Positions 48,488 through 61,081 of a DNA stretch of 64,000 nt are shown piece by piece. Position numbers and translations under genes: made by a program. This DNA is from Chlamydoabsidia padenii. Taxonomy: Eukaryota; Mucoromycota; Mucoromycetes; Mucorales; Cunninghamellaceae. The notes beneath the pieces are model-generated. The model did not search any database. It worked only from the letters and a program-made list of their open reading frames with translations, and was not told the DNA's origin. The stretch's first letter is position 1. Every line of letters starts with the position of its first letter. The stretch is from assembly GCA_025330725.1 (NCBI GenBank), contig JAIWND010000001.1, positions 2,176,501-2,240,500 of the forward strand. Reading direction: 5' to 3'.

Positions 48488-48751
48488 AAAAGTAAGAGGT
48501 AAAAGAGATGGAAAGGAGAAAGAAAGAAAAAAGAAAAGGATTTTCAAGCCGGATGACAAAATAGTGACGATTTCAGAACCGCAGGTGGCTTGAAGCAATT
48601 TCATTGGCTCAATTTTTCGAGCTGCTTAAAGTAACCTTCTTTTTGAGGGCTCACTGACGTTTTCATATTCCTGTAGGTCAAAAGAACGTCTACCAAGTCG
48701 TACGCTCGAGTTTCGCTTGGGTTTCTTTTGAGTTTCGACAGAAGTTGTATA
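48488..48751. other. eIF1 upstream region
   Basis: Short spacer without a recognised gene, ending at the tandem MITE pair. Confidence 0.4.
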
Positions 48752-49210
48752 CTTAACTACTCGCTCAATTGTTAACGGATGCTATTGATTAAAGTGGCGA
48801 TGTGGATGCTATGGTATATTTCCAACATAAGTCACCGCAAAAGTCAAGTGCTAAGACCCTTGTGTCAGTCAATCCAAGCTTGCGATGGCTTTTACTTGTC
48901 ATTTGCAAGAAGTTTATTTTATTTTTTATATCAGAGGGAAGGAAAGGTAGTTTTTAAATCCCGCCCTTGATTCCCTAGTCAGATTTATGAAGAGCTCTAC
49001 TCGCTCCATTGTTAACCGATACTAATGATTAAAGTGGCCATGTGGATACTATGGTATATTTACAACATACTTTACCGCAAAAGCCAAACCCCAAGACCCC
49101 TGTGTCAGTCAGTCCAAGCTTGTGATGACTTTTACCTGTCAATGCGTTACTTGTTGCAAGACAAAAAAAAAAAAAGTTAAAGCAAACTCGTTTTAAAATC
49201 CCGCTTGGGA
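48752..49210 (+). mobile_element. Tandem pair of MITE-like elements
   Basis: Two head-to-tail units (about 48,752-48,985 and 48,990-49,210) carry ACTCGCTC-ATTGTTAAC, TATATTTACAACATACTTTA-like and AAGCTTG-GATG landmarks. Each ends in TTTTAAATCCCGC- or TTTTAAAATCCCGCT-type sequence. The linker (TAAATCCCGCCCTTGATTCCC) is nearly the same as that of the pair at 16,361-16,850. The outermost terminal repeats are missing here. Confidence 0.7.
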
Positions 49211-49894
49211 TATCCTCTTTATCATTGCAAGTTCGTGCCCCAACGAGCTACATTTAATTCCTTTGTCTTTGAATGCGAACGAACTAATCCACTCTTCTTT
49301 TTTGTAGTGGTATGAATATAATATCACATTAAAGATGTTGGCGGCGAAACAAACATACGATGGATTGCTTACAACTACCAAAGTAACAACAAAATCCACC
49401 CTTATGCAACTTGTTCTGCAACTCCTGACTGCTGTTGTGCCGTCATCCCGGTGGAAAGACTGATCACTAATTTGAACTAGCTGTGGTAAACATTGGCAGA
49501 CAACAAGAACAACAACATCAATTTGATGACCCTTCTTGAAACAAACCACACCTGGACAAACTCAAGGGACAATAGGATAGTTTTAGAATATTTACCACTT
49601 ATATTTAATGAATACATTCTATAATGAAACTTGTTGGCTTGTCCGAGTCAATCAGAGTTAAAAAACTGGATAGCTATGCAAACATCGCGCAACAAATTCT
49701 GCCATTATCACCGAGCAATTAAAATCATCCCCCTCGTTGGTCACATGGTCACAAACATTGGGATAAAAAAAGGTGTTTTTATTGTGTGTATATAAAGAGA
49801 TAATAAAAAAAAAGTAAAGGAATATACAAAACAAGGGTGGAATACATAAGTGATTAATAAAAACAAAGTGATATGAGTAGGGGGGAAGGTGAGG
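49211..49894. other. Spacer downstream of the MITE pair
   Basis: No supported gene. A 118-codon minus-strand frame (49,193-49,549) overlaps the MITE end and has no family features. The right part is the A/T-rich 3' region of the cytidylyltransferase gene. Confidence 0.4.
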
Positions 49895-51283
49895 TTACTT
49901 TTCCAATTTGCGTTTCTTTTGTTGTTGCGTGTTGTTTTCATTGTTGCTACTGCTGCTGCTGCTGGAGGTGGTAGTGGTGGTATCGATGTCACTTCCTTCG
50001 TCATCTTCGGATGCTTCCCGACTATTAGCACAGCTGCTATCATCCAATAGTAATCGTTTTCGGTGTCGCTTTTTCCAGAATTTATCCTATTATCAAATAA
50101 ATGCATTTAAATCAATCGTGTTGTTTATACACTATCTATCAGTCCCATGACTTACCACCACATCTTCAGCACCAAAGATTCCGCTGAATTGTCGTACAAA
50201 GTCATGACTTCGATCTTCCCACAGTCCAAATGTATCATGAAGTGCCGATTTAATAGTATGTCGTAGATCATCAATGGATTTCTTTGTCTTGATTTTACGT
50301 TCCTATCCAAAAAAAGTAGTTGGTGTAAGTTAACAAAACCAAGTCAGTAAAATTCCCTTACCTTGAGGAAGGAAATGTTCAAATCCTTGGCACTGACACC
50401 GCGTTCCAAGTTACGGCGCAAGTAAGCATCATAATCCCGCACAATGCGAGTGATCAAATCAGATGTGGAAATCCCTTCAGTCCTTTCCGTTGGCCAAAAG
50501 CGTCCTTGATCTTTGACAAAGGCATATACATCACCAGATTCACTGCTTCCATAGGGTTCAGCATCATGAGCCACATAGTCGATTTGATGCTTGTCCAAGA
50601 ATTCTTGAGTCACAAACCAGGGTGCATCCCGCACTACTTCATCCACCCATTTACAATGTCGTACAGCCTCGTATCGTTCAACATCAGACATTACCGTCTT
50701 GCCCTTGCGTTTATGTGTTTCGATATCGTTACATACTATTAAAGAAAATCATCAAGTTAAAAAGGGGACGGGATGTTAATGAGATCATGACTTACCACCA
50801 ACAAGTAAATGGACGTTTTTAAATGCCTTTTTCGATTGTTCCAAAGCTTTTGCGTGGCCAAAGTGAAACAAGTCAAAAATACCATCACTGTATATACGGA
50901 CAGGACGATCTGTAGGAGGCTATGCACAAGGAAAAGTAAACAACATCATAGTCACGAGTTGGTTATTTTATCAGTATAGAAGTCTTTTTTATCTTACCAT
51001 GTTGATTTTGAAGCCATATTTCTTCTCGAGCCGTGCCACCAAGTCAGCATCGGATTCAGGAGCATCAGCAACAACAGAAGAGTCGACCACAGGTACATTA
51101 GCAACGTCGGTAGAAGTAGTATCAAGCACTGCAATATTAGTTGATGAAGATTAAAAAAAGAGCCATGTCCTACTAATTTCTTTTTCTTTTCTTCTTTTTA
51201 CCTGATATATCAAGAGAAGAAGCGGCTTCAGTAGATCGTTTACGTTTACTATTCTGTTTGTTGAGAGATGCCAAGGGACTCAT
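49895..51283 (-). CDS. PCT1: Choline-phosphate cytidylyltransferase
   Basis: Six exons (51283-51202, 51128-50998, 50929-50796, 50735-50362, 50304-50156, 50086-49895) give 353 aa. The nucleotidyltransferase core contains [19 protein letters not shown] with the catalytic HxGH, then [30 protein letters not shown] and [19 protein letters not shown] (the RTxGIST signature). An amphipathic helical segment follows, then a Ser/Thr/Asn-rich and Lys-rich tail ([10 protein letters not shown]). Family knowledge: it makes CDP-choline from CTP and phosphocholine, the rate-limiting Kennedy-pathway step for phosphatidylcholine. It binds membranes when they are poor in that lipid. The tail KKRK could be a nuclear signal. 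It shares its promoter with the DNAJC11-like gene. Confidence 0.96.
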
Positions 51284-51479
51284 TGTGATGATTCTACAAA
51301 AGGATGAAGGAAGAAAGAGGACCTTGCACAAGATTCTTATTTTTGGTTGACTAAATTCGGATCCCGACATTACAGCGGGATTTGAAAATGACTGGCTTAT
51401 CATCACAGGGCATGCCCATGCAATTTTAAACCTTCCCTTTTCTTCTTATTACTCTACCCAGCCTCTCCTATCAACTATA
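51284..51479. promoter_or_regulatory. Bidirectional promoter of PCT1-like and DNAJC11-like genes
   Basis: Only 196 bases separate the two start codons. Almost midway lies AGCGGGATTTGAAAATG (core CGGGATTT 51,376-51,383), with ATCCCGAC a few bases to its left (51,361-51,368). No TATA box is seen in either direction. The GCGGGATTTGAA element is the most likely shared control site. Confidence 0.6.
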
Positions 51480-53369
51480 ATGGATCCTTACGATTATACA
51501 TCTTCGGGATCAATACCTGACGATGAAAATATCAACGACCTGGACGAATTGGAAAAACTGGAGCGTGAACTTACTCCTCAAGCGGACGACTTTTATGGCA
51601 TTTTGAATATATCAAAAACAGTATGTAATCGTATACTCTCTCCTTCTCACTTCTTTTAAACTCGATAAACCAACTCTTCTCTCTTTCTCTTTCTCTTTTT
51701 ATTAGGCAACTGAAGACGAAATCAAGGTGTCTTACAAAAACCTATGCCGGTCATTTCACCCTGACAAGGTAAGCGATCTCAAACCATATGGGATACTGTC
51801 TTTTACTAACGAATTCTTCTTCTCCCCTCCTCCACCACTTACTTGGTCATAGCACAACAATGAAGAACACAAGAAGATTGCCGAAGCTCGATTCCAAGTC
51901 ATCCAACAAGCGTATGAAGGTAACATATGATTTTAAAAAGGGGTAGCAGTGTAAAGTGGGCTTGACTCTTTATCTTTTACTAATGAACGATTCACTTAGT
52001 TATAAGCGATCCTCAAAAACGAGTAATATACGACACCTATGGCGAAGAAGGACTGAAGGCTACTTGGGAAGTTGGACCTAAATTTAAGACTCCAGCAGAA
52101 GTAAGTAAGCGAAGAAGAAAAAAAGGGGAAGGAATATCATCACTTACCACTTTGTATATCATTTAGCTCCAAGCAGAATATGAAAAACAAGCAAGATTGA
52201 AACGCGAAAAAGATTTGGATAATTTGGTTAGATCTCGTGGTGAAGTCCAACTTAGTCTGGATGCGACACAAATCTTTGATCCTTATGAACCCCCTGTCTT
52301 CCAATCCTTTGGTCAACCTACCATAACACCCAGGAAGAAAGGACCTCTTCATGCCCTTACTAAAGGTCAAGTCCAACAACTATTTATGCGTCACTCCTTT
52401 GAGGTAAAATATAAACAAAAAACAAAAAAGGGTAAATACTGATAACTAACTTTACCTTTTTGTTATTTCATGTAGACACAACTCGGACCACAAACAAAAG
52501 CTATTTTTGGTGGATCGATGGTATCTCGTAATGGTATGGGTGGTGGCAACATTTCCGGGACTATCCGTCATACTGTATCTCCTAAGCTTTTTTGTGAAGT
52601 ATGTGAAAGTAAAAAAGAATGTATGTTATTAGGGGTGGGCTGTTACTTATCTTTTGCATTTATTTTTTGATGTATAGCTAAATGCCAACTTGTTGCGACC
52701 CAGAGGATTGACCCTGAAAACTGTGTACAACATGTCATCTGATAGGTAATACTAATGATATTCAAATTAGGGTCAGCACCCACTCTTTATTAATTCTACT
52801 TGTTTTATATGATGTCATTATTAGCTTCTGCAATACTATTGTTCAGTCGAAAACCATATATTCGCCACCTATTGTGACAGTTACGACAGGACGACGCTTG
52901 TTCTCAGCAACTACAGGTTATATCACTTACCGAACAGGACAATGGAATCTTCTTGGCTGGGGTAGCGATATGGCACAAAGTATGGATAAGTCTCATGTTG
53001 CTCTTGGTATGGCGGGTGCAAAACAAAAAGGAAACTATAGCTGTGAATTACAGGTAATAACAAATCACATTAATGCACTGTTCCATCAGCTGACTTGTTT
53101 TATATATATCATCATCATATTGATTTAGACTGGTATCATTGCATCACACTTGGCTGCAGATTATACTCATAAACTAGATCGACAAATGCGACTTCGTTTA
53201 GGAGGATCGATCTCAACAGTAGGCGGTCTTACAGCAAGCATCGGCACTGACCACAAATTATCATCAAATACAAATTTTGGAATGTCCATGGAATGCGGAG
53301 TGCCTACTGGTGTCATGTTACAATTCAAGTAAGCTGAAGTCTATCATATGTGAAATGATATATTAACTT

Positions 53370-53413
<44 letters not shown>

Positions 53414-54318
53414 CAATAGGGTATCAAGACTTGGCCAAAAACTAGTGGTGCCTATCATTTTATCTTCGGAATTCGATTTTAGATTAACATTCCTTGGTAC
53501 GGCGATCCCTGCTGCAGTGGCCATGGCCATTGATCAACTGGTGCTCAAACCCAGACGGCAAAAACAGATCAAGTTGTAAGTGGACAGATGGAAAAGATCG
53601 ATCCGAAACTAACCTATCCTTGAATTGTAACAGGAAAATCCAGGAACTTCGTGAACAGCACGCTGATATTTTGGCCAATCGGAAGGCTGAAGCTGAAGAC
53701 GCACAGAAACTGGTGGCATCGGCTGCCGAACGAAAAACAAAGATGGAAACCAACAAGAAGGATGGTAAGAATAAAAGACAGGATAGGACAAATAATAAGG
53801 GGTTGATATTGACATTTTCTTCTCTTTTGCATGACTAACATTATTATTATAGGACTTGTCATCATCAAGGCTATCTATGGACACTTGGAAAACTTATCGG
53901 ATGAAGAAAGCGAACAACAAGACATTGAAGGCGTTATCGATGTAACAGTTGTCTTACAAGCAATGGTGAACGAATCTCGACTAACAATTCCTAGTGGACA
54001 CTCAAAGGTAAAGCGGGAATTAGAAATAAAAAATAGACTCGGGGGGACAAGAATGGGAATTAAACTAACCTTTTGATAAATATATGAATATCTTAACAAG
54101 ACCAATATATGTGGGTTTTATGATCCTTGCCTTGGCGAAAGAAAGCAACTAAAGGTACAATATCGATTCCAACATCAACTACATCAAGTCATCATCAAGG
54201 ATAATGCAGCACTTGTTATGCCAATGCGCGGTAGGTTTAACAAAAAAAGTATAGAGCCTATTGAAAACCAAAACAAAAACAACTGACTTGATTTGTTATT
54301 GTAGCTCACCTTATTTAG
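51480..54318 (+). CDS. DNAJC11-like mitochondrial J-domain protein
   Basis: About thirteen exons from the ATG at 51,480 to the TAG at 54,316-54,318 splice into one frame. The J domain covers about residues 36-105 (DDFYGILNISKTATEDEIK, FHPDK with HPD, QAYEVISDPQKRVIYDTYGE). A beta-rich middle follows (YITYRTGQWNLLGWGSDMAQ, RLGGSISTVGGLTASIGTD), as in the beta-barrel-like part of DNAJC11. A coiled coil (KIQELREQHADILANRKAEA) and the conserved C-terminal DnaJ-like C11 domain (GVIDVTVVLQAMV, FYDPCLGERKQLKVQYRF) complete it. Family knowledge: DNAJC11 associates with the MICOS complex and mitochondrial membranes. One intron holds a 40-base T run (about 53,374-53,413). Confidence 0.93.
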
Positions 54319-54621
54319 GTACCATCAAATCCAAGAACAGTGAATCAAATTTATTTTTATTCTCGTACCACTCTATCTAACCATCGGGGTTTCAAATGTA
54401 TAGGTAGGCCCACCACTATTTTTATTCAATCTCTCACTCAATTCTTTTCATTTCCTTTTCTTCCCCTTTCTCCTCATTCTCAATTAGAATCCATATATAT
54501 ATAATAAAAAACATAATACAGACCCTTTATACATACCTTTTATCACTCATTATTATACCTTTTATTATATTGTACCACTCATAACTCTACTTCTCCGTTT
54601 CCCCGCCCAATCCCCATTCTC
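54319..54621. other. Spacer before the second chitin synthase
   Basis: An AT-rich 303-base spacer. It contains CGGGGTTTCAAATG near 54,386 and AT-rich TATATATATAATA near 54,496, followed by a CT-rich leader. No gene is seen in it. Confidence 0.4.
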
Positions 54622-57600
54622 ATGGCTCATCCTCAACGAAGTTCTGGTTATGCTCCAGCTTTACGAGGTTATTCCACTGATCCTCGTGTAATGCAACAAC
54701 ATCGACAAAGTACACAGTCTCCTCCACAAAGGTCAAGTATGCATCCATCACAACAACGACCTCCACCTGGCTCTTACAATATGGAAAATATGGGACGACC
54801 TAGACCACCACCACATCGACAACAAACACCAGGTCAACCCCGTCACTCTACTATGCAACCACAACCTCCACCTCACCATCATCAACAGCCTCGTAACTCT
54901 GATGGAAGACAATCTCGCGACTTTATATACCAACAACAACAACAACAACAGTATCGTCCTCCACCTCCACGAATGATGAATCGACCTGGCCCGAGACCAA
55001 TGGGAGGTCCACCACCTAGTGCCAATCAATACACTCAACAACCCTATCAACAAGAAGGTGCTTATCGTCGAAATACAGTCTCTCGAACCAGATCATTATC
55101 TCGACCAGAACGTCAACGACCTAAACAAGGGATGTTTAGAACGCCATCTCAGCAAAGACGTATGATGATTGGAAGTGGACGCCCTGGACCTGCTGGAGCC
55201 ACTATGATGCATCATTATCAACGTCCTCGCATGAACCCGAATCAACCCATGTCCAATCGACTCCAACAACAATTGCAACAACAAAAACTCCAACAACAAC
55301 ATGAAGCTTTACTTGGTCAACCTGGTGGTGGACCTCCTGGTGGCGGCGCTACTCCGATGGATCCTCGACAACAAAAGAAACTCCAGCAAATCGAAGAAGA
55401 AGAAAAACCTAGCGTTTTGACAAATTGGTGGTCTTGGATGGCTTTTTTGGCAACATGTTGTATTCCCAACTGGTTTATTCGTGTATGTTTAAGAAAACCT
55501 AATCCTTTGACACAGCAAGCTTGGAGGGAAAAGGTAAGAAGGAAAAAAAAAAAAAAAGTTTTTGATTATCCAATAGGAAATGCATTAGGGAATCACGAGG
55601 GTTTCCATATATTTATGGTCATTGTGATAGTTATAATTATAGACGTTTGTTTACTCACTCTTTCTTCTCCATATACATAGTTGACACTTTGTTATATCAT
55701 CCTACTTCTCTGTGGTGCTCTTGCCTTTGTCACTTATGGTCTCACCATCACATTATGTCCTAGTCATGAAACCAATCTCGCTTACTCTGGAATGGTGGAT
55801 GGTGAACGACGACCCATGTGGCGATCTGATGTCCGGATTCATGGCCGTGTCTATGCTTTGGATGATATGAAACAATTCTTTGGCTCAAAAGGTCTAAACT
55901 TAACCAACGATTACGAAAACATGGACATCTCCAGTATCTTCAATGGTGACACGACTGGAGCTTGTACTGCATTTGATTCGGGGTCTCCGTCTACTTTGGG
56001 TGACTGTACTCTTTATAGTCCTTATGGTAAGTCCAAACAACAACAAAGATCAAAAAATTATTAACGATCTCTCTCTCTCTCTCTCTATCAATAGGTGGAT
56101 CGATCAAACAAAGCGATGGCCAATGCTTCTCGATTAATGAATTGAAGCAATACAACTCTAAAGGATACCTTGCTTTCGACTGGGTCGATTTACGGCCTAA
56201 TGGTGTTGATAGTTTGGGTGACACTGATATGGTTGTTTTGGGTGATACTGGTAAAGAAAAGCAAAAAAAGCCCCCCCCCCATCTTTCTGACGTCTCTTTT
56301 ATAAAACTTGTATACAGTATTGAACATGACCAGCTATCTAAATGGAAACAACGACTTTTATGGTGCAAAGGTTAAAACAGCGCTTCAGTCCAGCCGTGGC
56401 AACGATGCATCTTACGCTCTCTTATTCACACCTGAAGGCAAGAACGCACGACACTGTATATTATCTCGTTACTCGGTTGGTATTATGGAAGTGGATACAG
56501 GTGGATGTATTGCCTCTCAAATGATCATGACTATTATGCTGGTGGTTATCATTGCTATGATTGTTGTTCGTTACTCAATGGCCCTTCTCTTCCAATGGGT
56601 GATTGCTAGTAAATTGGTCAAACCTGGGGGTCGATCCAATTGGCTTGCTTGGCGGTCTATCAAAGGTGGGAATGATGACCCTGCCAACCATGTTCCCGGT
56701 CCTTATAACAATTATGGTCCTATGAATAATTATGCTGGCGGTAATGGTGGCTCATCGGCATCTATTGGCTCCGGACTGTCCTCTCGTGGTACACCCGGCA
56801 GTGAACAAAGTTCGGCCTTGGATCTTGGTGGTCGCGGTATTCAAACAGACATTGTGTCAACGGAATTGTATGCGTGTATGTTGGTGACATGTTATTCTGA
56901 AGGTGAAGATGGGCTCCGTATCACAATGGATAGTTTGGCTACGACAACTTACTCCAAGAAACACAAGGTAATATGAAGACACAAGGGAAATAAGGCTTTT
57001 TTTTTTCTTTGCTTACAAGGTTGATTTCTTTTTTTAGATCTTCTTTGTGATTTGTGATGGTCTTATTACTGGTGCGGGTGAAACTAAATCTACCCCTGAT
57101 ATTGTTGTTGACATGATGGATCTTGACCCCACAATGAAGAACCCCACACCATCATCCTATTTGGCTATTGCTGATGGTGAAAAACAACTGAACATGGCTA
57201 AAGTGGTAAGAACAGGAGTGGAATGGATTACTGGATTTGGCTACTAACTCTCTCTATTTATCTAGTATGCTGGTCATTACAAGGGTGTCCCTTGTATTAC
57301 TATTGTCAAATGTGGTACTGAAGAAGAAAAGAATGCTCCAAAGGCTGGTAATCGAGGCAAACGTGATTCCCAGGTAAGAAATGAAAGGAATTTGAAAAAA
57401 AAAAAAAAAAAAAAAAAATGCTACACTATTGATCACAACTCTAATACCTGTACCACGTTACCTCTATTTTATATCTGTAGTTGATTCTGATGAGCTTCTT
57501 CCAACGCGTTCTATTCAACGATCGACTCTCTGAATTGGATTATGAAATATTTTGGAAAATGACTTGGTTGATGAAAGGGGTGACACCTGACAAATTTGAA

Positions 57601-59086
57601 GTGGTTCTCATGGTGGATGCTGATACGAAGGTTTTACCCGATGCGCTAACTTATATGATTGCTGCTATGGCCAATGATATTACTATCATGGGTCTTTGCG
57701 GTGAAACTCGTATTGCCAACAAACGAACATCTTGTAAGTTGATGAATCATAAAACATAATAGTGATACTAATCGGAGTCTTTATTTATTTATCTCAGGGG
57801 TTACTGCGATCCAGGTCTTTGAATACTATATCTCTCACCACTATGCTAAAGCGTTTGAATCGCTGTTTGGTATTGTGACATGTCTTCCTGGGTGCTTCAG
57901 TATGTATCGTATCAAGTCTCCAAAGAATGGTGCTTGGGTTCCAATCTTGGCTAATCCTGACATCATCTTGGAATACAATCAAAATGTGGTGACGACTTTG
58001 CATGAAAAGAATCTCCTGCTCTTAGGTGAAGATCGATTCTTATCTACTTTGATGCTGCGTACCTTCCCTAAGCGACAAATGATGTTTGTGCCTCAAGCGC
58101 GGTGTAAAACGGTAGTGGTAAGCGAAAAAAAAAAAAAATAGAGAGAAACTCTGTGTGGAAACCTTGGGGTCTTTGATCTAACCATATTATATTATGAATA
58201 TAGCCTGATGAATTCAAAGTGCTTCTTTCTCAACGTCGTCGATGGATCAATTCTACAGTCCATAACTTGATGGAACTGGTGCTCGTGTCTGATTTGTGTG
58301 GTATCGCTTGTTTGTCAATGCAATTCTCGGTGTTTATTGATTTGATTGGAACTTTGGTAAGCCTCATCATACACACAAAACAATCAAGTTTTTACTTACC
58401 TGTATATCTCCTTTTAGGTTTTACCTGCTGCGATTGTCATGACCATTTACCTCATTGTTAACACTGCGATCTCATCCAATCCACAATGGCAGTCCTTGGC
58501 TTTGCTAATTGCCATTCTTGGTTTACCGGCCGTCTTGATCGCCATCACCACCTTCAAGTTTGTTTATGTCATGTGGATGATCAGTAAGTCAATATACATA
58601 AATCAATAGGGCTACCATCTAACCGGACTCTTTTTATAACCAATAGTATATATCATTGCTTTACCTATTTGGAACTTTGTTCTACCATTGTATTCCTTCT
58701 GGCATTTTGATGACTTCTCATGGGGTGCCACACGGGTGGTTGCTGGTGAAAAGAAAAAGGATAAGGGACATGGTGATGCTGATGGCAAGTTTGACTCGTC
58801 AAGATTGGTGATGAAGAAATGGGAAGACTGGGAAGCCGAACGAACAGGTCAACGATTCAACAAGAACAAGATACCTTTGAAAACACCACTAGATCCACCT
58901 TTGGCTTTTGATGGCGGCAATCAACCTGGACAACGAAAGAGTGGTATTGTAACTCCATCTACGCCAGTATCTTTTGGTACGATGTTTAATGATCGCAAGA
59001 TGTATGGCTCATCCCCGTCTCTTGGTGTGTCCAACAATGTATCCCCTCCTCCTCCTCCATCCCCTCTTCCTCCTCAAGGTCAATAG
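54622..59086 (+). CDS. Class IV chitin synthase (Chs3-like), second copy
   Basis: Eleven exons (54622-55533, 55681-56026, 56095-56250, 56318-56967, 57038-57205, 57266-57373, 57481-57733, 57798-58117, 58204-58356, 58418-58583, 58647-59086) give 1223 aa. A long Pro/Gln-rich disordered N-terminus (about 260 residues) precedes the membrane segments. The catalytic core has [22 protein letters not shown] (about 825), [12 protein letters not shown] (about 940) and [13 protein letters not shown] (about 980). The C-terminal membrane spans and [10 protein letters not shown] match the first copy, and a Pro-rich tail is added. Family knowledge: plasma-membrane chitin polymerisation from UDP-GlcNAc. It has more introns than the 28,798-32,481 paralogue, so the duplication is old. 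Confidence 0.95.
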
Positions 59087-59304
59087 AATCAAACACCAGT
59101 ACTAGTATATTAAGTTTGTCCTTTTTTATATTTTATTTTTATTTTATACATACAATTCAAATATCCACATATCTATCTATCTTTCTCTCTTTTATTTTAT
59201 CAATCCAATTCTGTATAATAAAACCTAAAATTCACACTCGCAATTTAATAAACTCCGCTTTTGTTGTTTCTCTCTCCTCTTCTCTCTTTTTTATTTACCC
59301 GGCC

Positions 59305-59970
59305 ATGAATCAACAAGACAAATACTACGATACGGTTTATTTCGATTCTGATGAAGACCAACCTTCTTCCTCTACTGATCAAACAAACCAAGGTACTAAT
59401 TAACATGATTGCCATCTCTTGTCAATTTAACTAATGTTTTATTATATAGATCCTAACCGCCGAGAACGTTTGACCAACGATAATTTGCTATACGATCCAC
59501 TAGGAGATGAAAAGGATGAAGCGTGGGTGGCAGAACAGATCAACAGTAGGTTAACCTTCCACCCTCTTCCGGCCCATTTTACTAACATTCTTTTTCTTAT
59601 AGAAACGGCACCTAAAGGATCCCGAAAAGATCAAGTGGCTCGAACAGATGCGATCCTCTCCTGCCCAATGTGTTTCTCACCACTATGTTATAGCTGTCAA
59701 AGGTAATCGTCCTACTGTGTGTGTGTGTTTAAAAAGAGGGGCTATTCACCCACTCTTTTGTTATTACATAGGCACGAAAACTATTCCAACCAATTCCGAG
59801 CCATGTTTGTCACCAACTGTAAAGTCAATAAAAAGGAACGATACAGGTATCCGATGGACGATACACCGAACGAAGGATATTACATTGTCAACTGTGAAAC
59901 GTGCGACACTCATGTGGCTATGATGGATGAAGACGAAGTGTATCATTTTTTCAATGTCATTGCTAATTAG
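59305..59970 (+). CDS. EAPP-like (E2F-associated phosphoprotein) zinc-binding protein
   Basis: Four exons (59305-59392, 59450-59545, 59603-59702, 59772-59970) give 160 aa. The N-terminus is acidic (YYDTVYFDSDEDQ). A conserved NRRERLTNDNLLYDP segment follows, then two CxxC-like sites: LSCPMCFSPLCYSCQRHENY and NCETCDTHVAM, with QFRAMFVTNC between. This arrangement matches the EAPP family. Family knowledge: the mammalian protein binds E2F factors and is nuclear. The fungal function is unknown, and zinc binding is inferred from the cysteines. All introns fall between conserved blocks and restore the frame. Confidence 0.88.
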
Positions 59971-60377
59971 ATAATAGATGTAGATGTAGATTTGTATATA
60001 ATGTCTTTTTTTTTTTTTTGTAATAAATAAATAAATAAAAGTCTTCCTTCCTGTCTTGATCTGTCCTGGTACCTGAAAAATAAAAAGCTCTTTTGGGAAT
60101 TCAAACACAGATACCCTCAAGCAACCTTATCTAGGTGATTTCTCTTCATCTCCAAAAGTAGAATGGCATTGTGCCTCATTATTCCATTTGATTAATTACA
60201 CATTCATTTTGCATAAAGAGGTAATTGGAATCTTTTTTTGATGATACCAAATTCAACTCCGGCTCTATAAATAATATTCTCCCACAAAGATTATATTAGA
60301 AGAGAGAGAGAGGTAGCTTTATTTCAACATATTGAGTATATTATAATGTAACTAAAACTACAAGAGGGAGATGTTAT
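59971..60377. other. Convergent spacer between the EAPP-like and Kre9-like genes
   Basis: The 3' regions of two convergent genes meet here. It has an AATAAATAAATAAATAAAA polyadenylation-like repeat (60,021-60,040), and a TTCAAACAC element near 60,100. No gene is seen. Confidence 0.45.
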
Positions 60378-61008
60378 CTATTTTTCGACCACAGAGATCT
60401 TGATGGTTTCTTTGACTTGAATTTGACCACTACGGAATTGGACCTGTCATTTTTTTAAAAAAAGAAAAAATAAAAAGTGAGAGGAGGGGTTATCATTTTT
60501 GCCTTTATTAGTTTCATTCAATTTACTTACATTTTCATCAAAGTCAAAAGCATAAGAACCAGGCTTGGTGTTCTTGGGAATGGTCCAGGTGGTCTTGTGG
60601 GTGACAAACTTGTTTTCGCTAGCGGTGACAGGGCTATTTTTTGACAGATCAGTATCATTCCCTATATTTTGTTGATCTTACCAAGAATTGGACACAGTGG
60701 CTAGTTTTTGTTGTTTTTGATCACCCGAGCGTGAATGGAAGTGGACAGCCAGGCTCAAGGCTTTGCCCATAGAGGTCGAATCTAACGTGGATAAAAGATC
60801 GAGTTAATAATGGTTGTTGTTTGTTGCCTATTTACTTACGATAAACAAGAGGTTGCATGATGTATTCTACCTGTACTTGTTCACCTGCTTCAAAAACATC
60901 ATTGTTTTTGGGAGATTTGATTTTGATAAATTGGAGTTGGGAAAAGACACTGGCTTGAACAAAAGCCATGGCTAACAAGGTGATAGCAATAATCGTTTTG
61001 ACAAACAT
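60378..61008 (-). CDS. Secreted Kre9/Knh1-like domain protein (no GPI signal)
   Basis: Four exons (61008-60840, 60781-60682, 60633-60531, 60443-60378) give 145 aa. A signal peptide (MFVKTIIAITLLAMAFVQA) is followed by a beta-sandwich domain: FIKIKSPKNNDVFEAGEQVQ, KALSLAVHFHSRSGDQKQQ, KTTWTIPKNTKPGSYAFDF and QIQVKETIKISVVEK. The layout matches the N-terminal domain of Kre9/Knh1-type wall proteins, but there is no Ser-rich stalk or hydrophobic C-terminus, so it should be secreted free. Family knowledge links relatives to cell-wall glucan assembly. It is distinct from the GPI-anchored member at 34,538-35,169. A 45-base A run lies just upstream (about 61,040-61,080). Confidence 0.8.
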
Positions 61009-61038
61009 ACCGGAAAAAGTATATTGTTGGTTTTGTGG

Positions 61039-61081
<43 letters not shown>

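Noticed and set aside
49193..49549. 118-codon minus-strand frame beside the MITE pair
   Set aside because: It starts outside and ends within repeat DNA, with no recognised domain.
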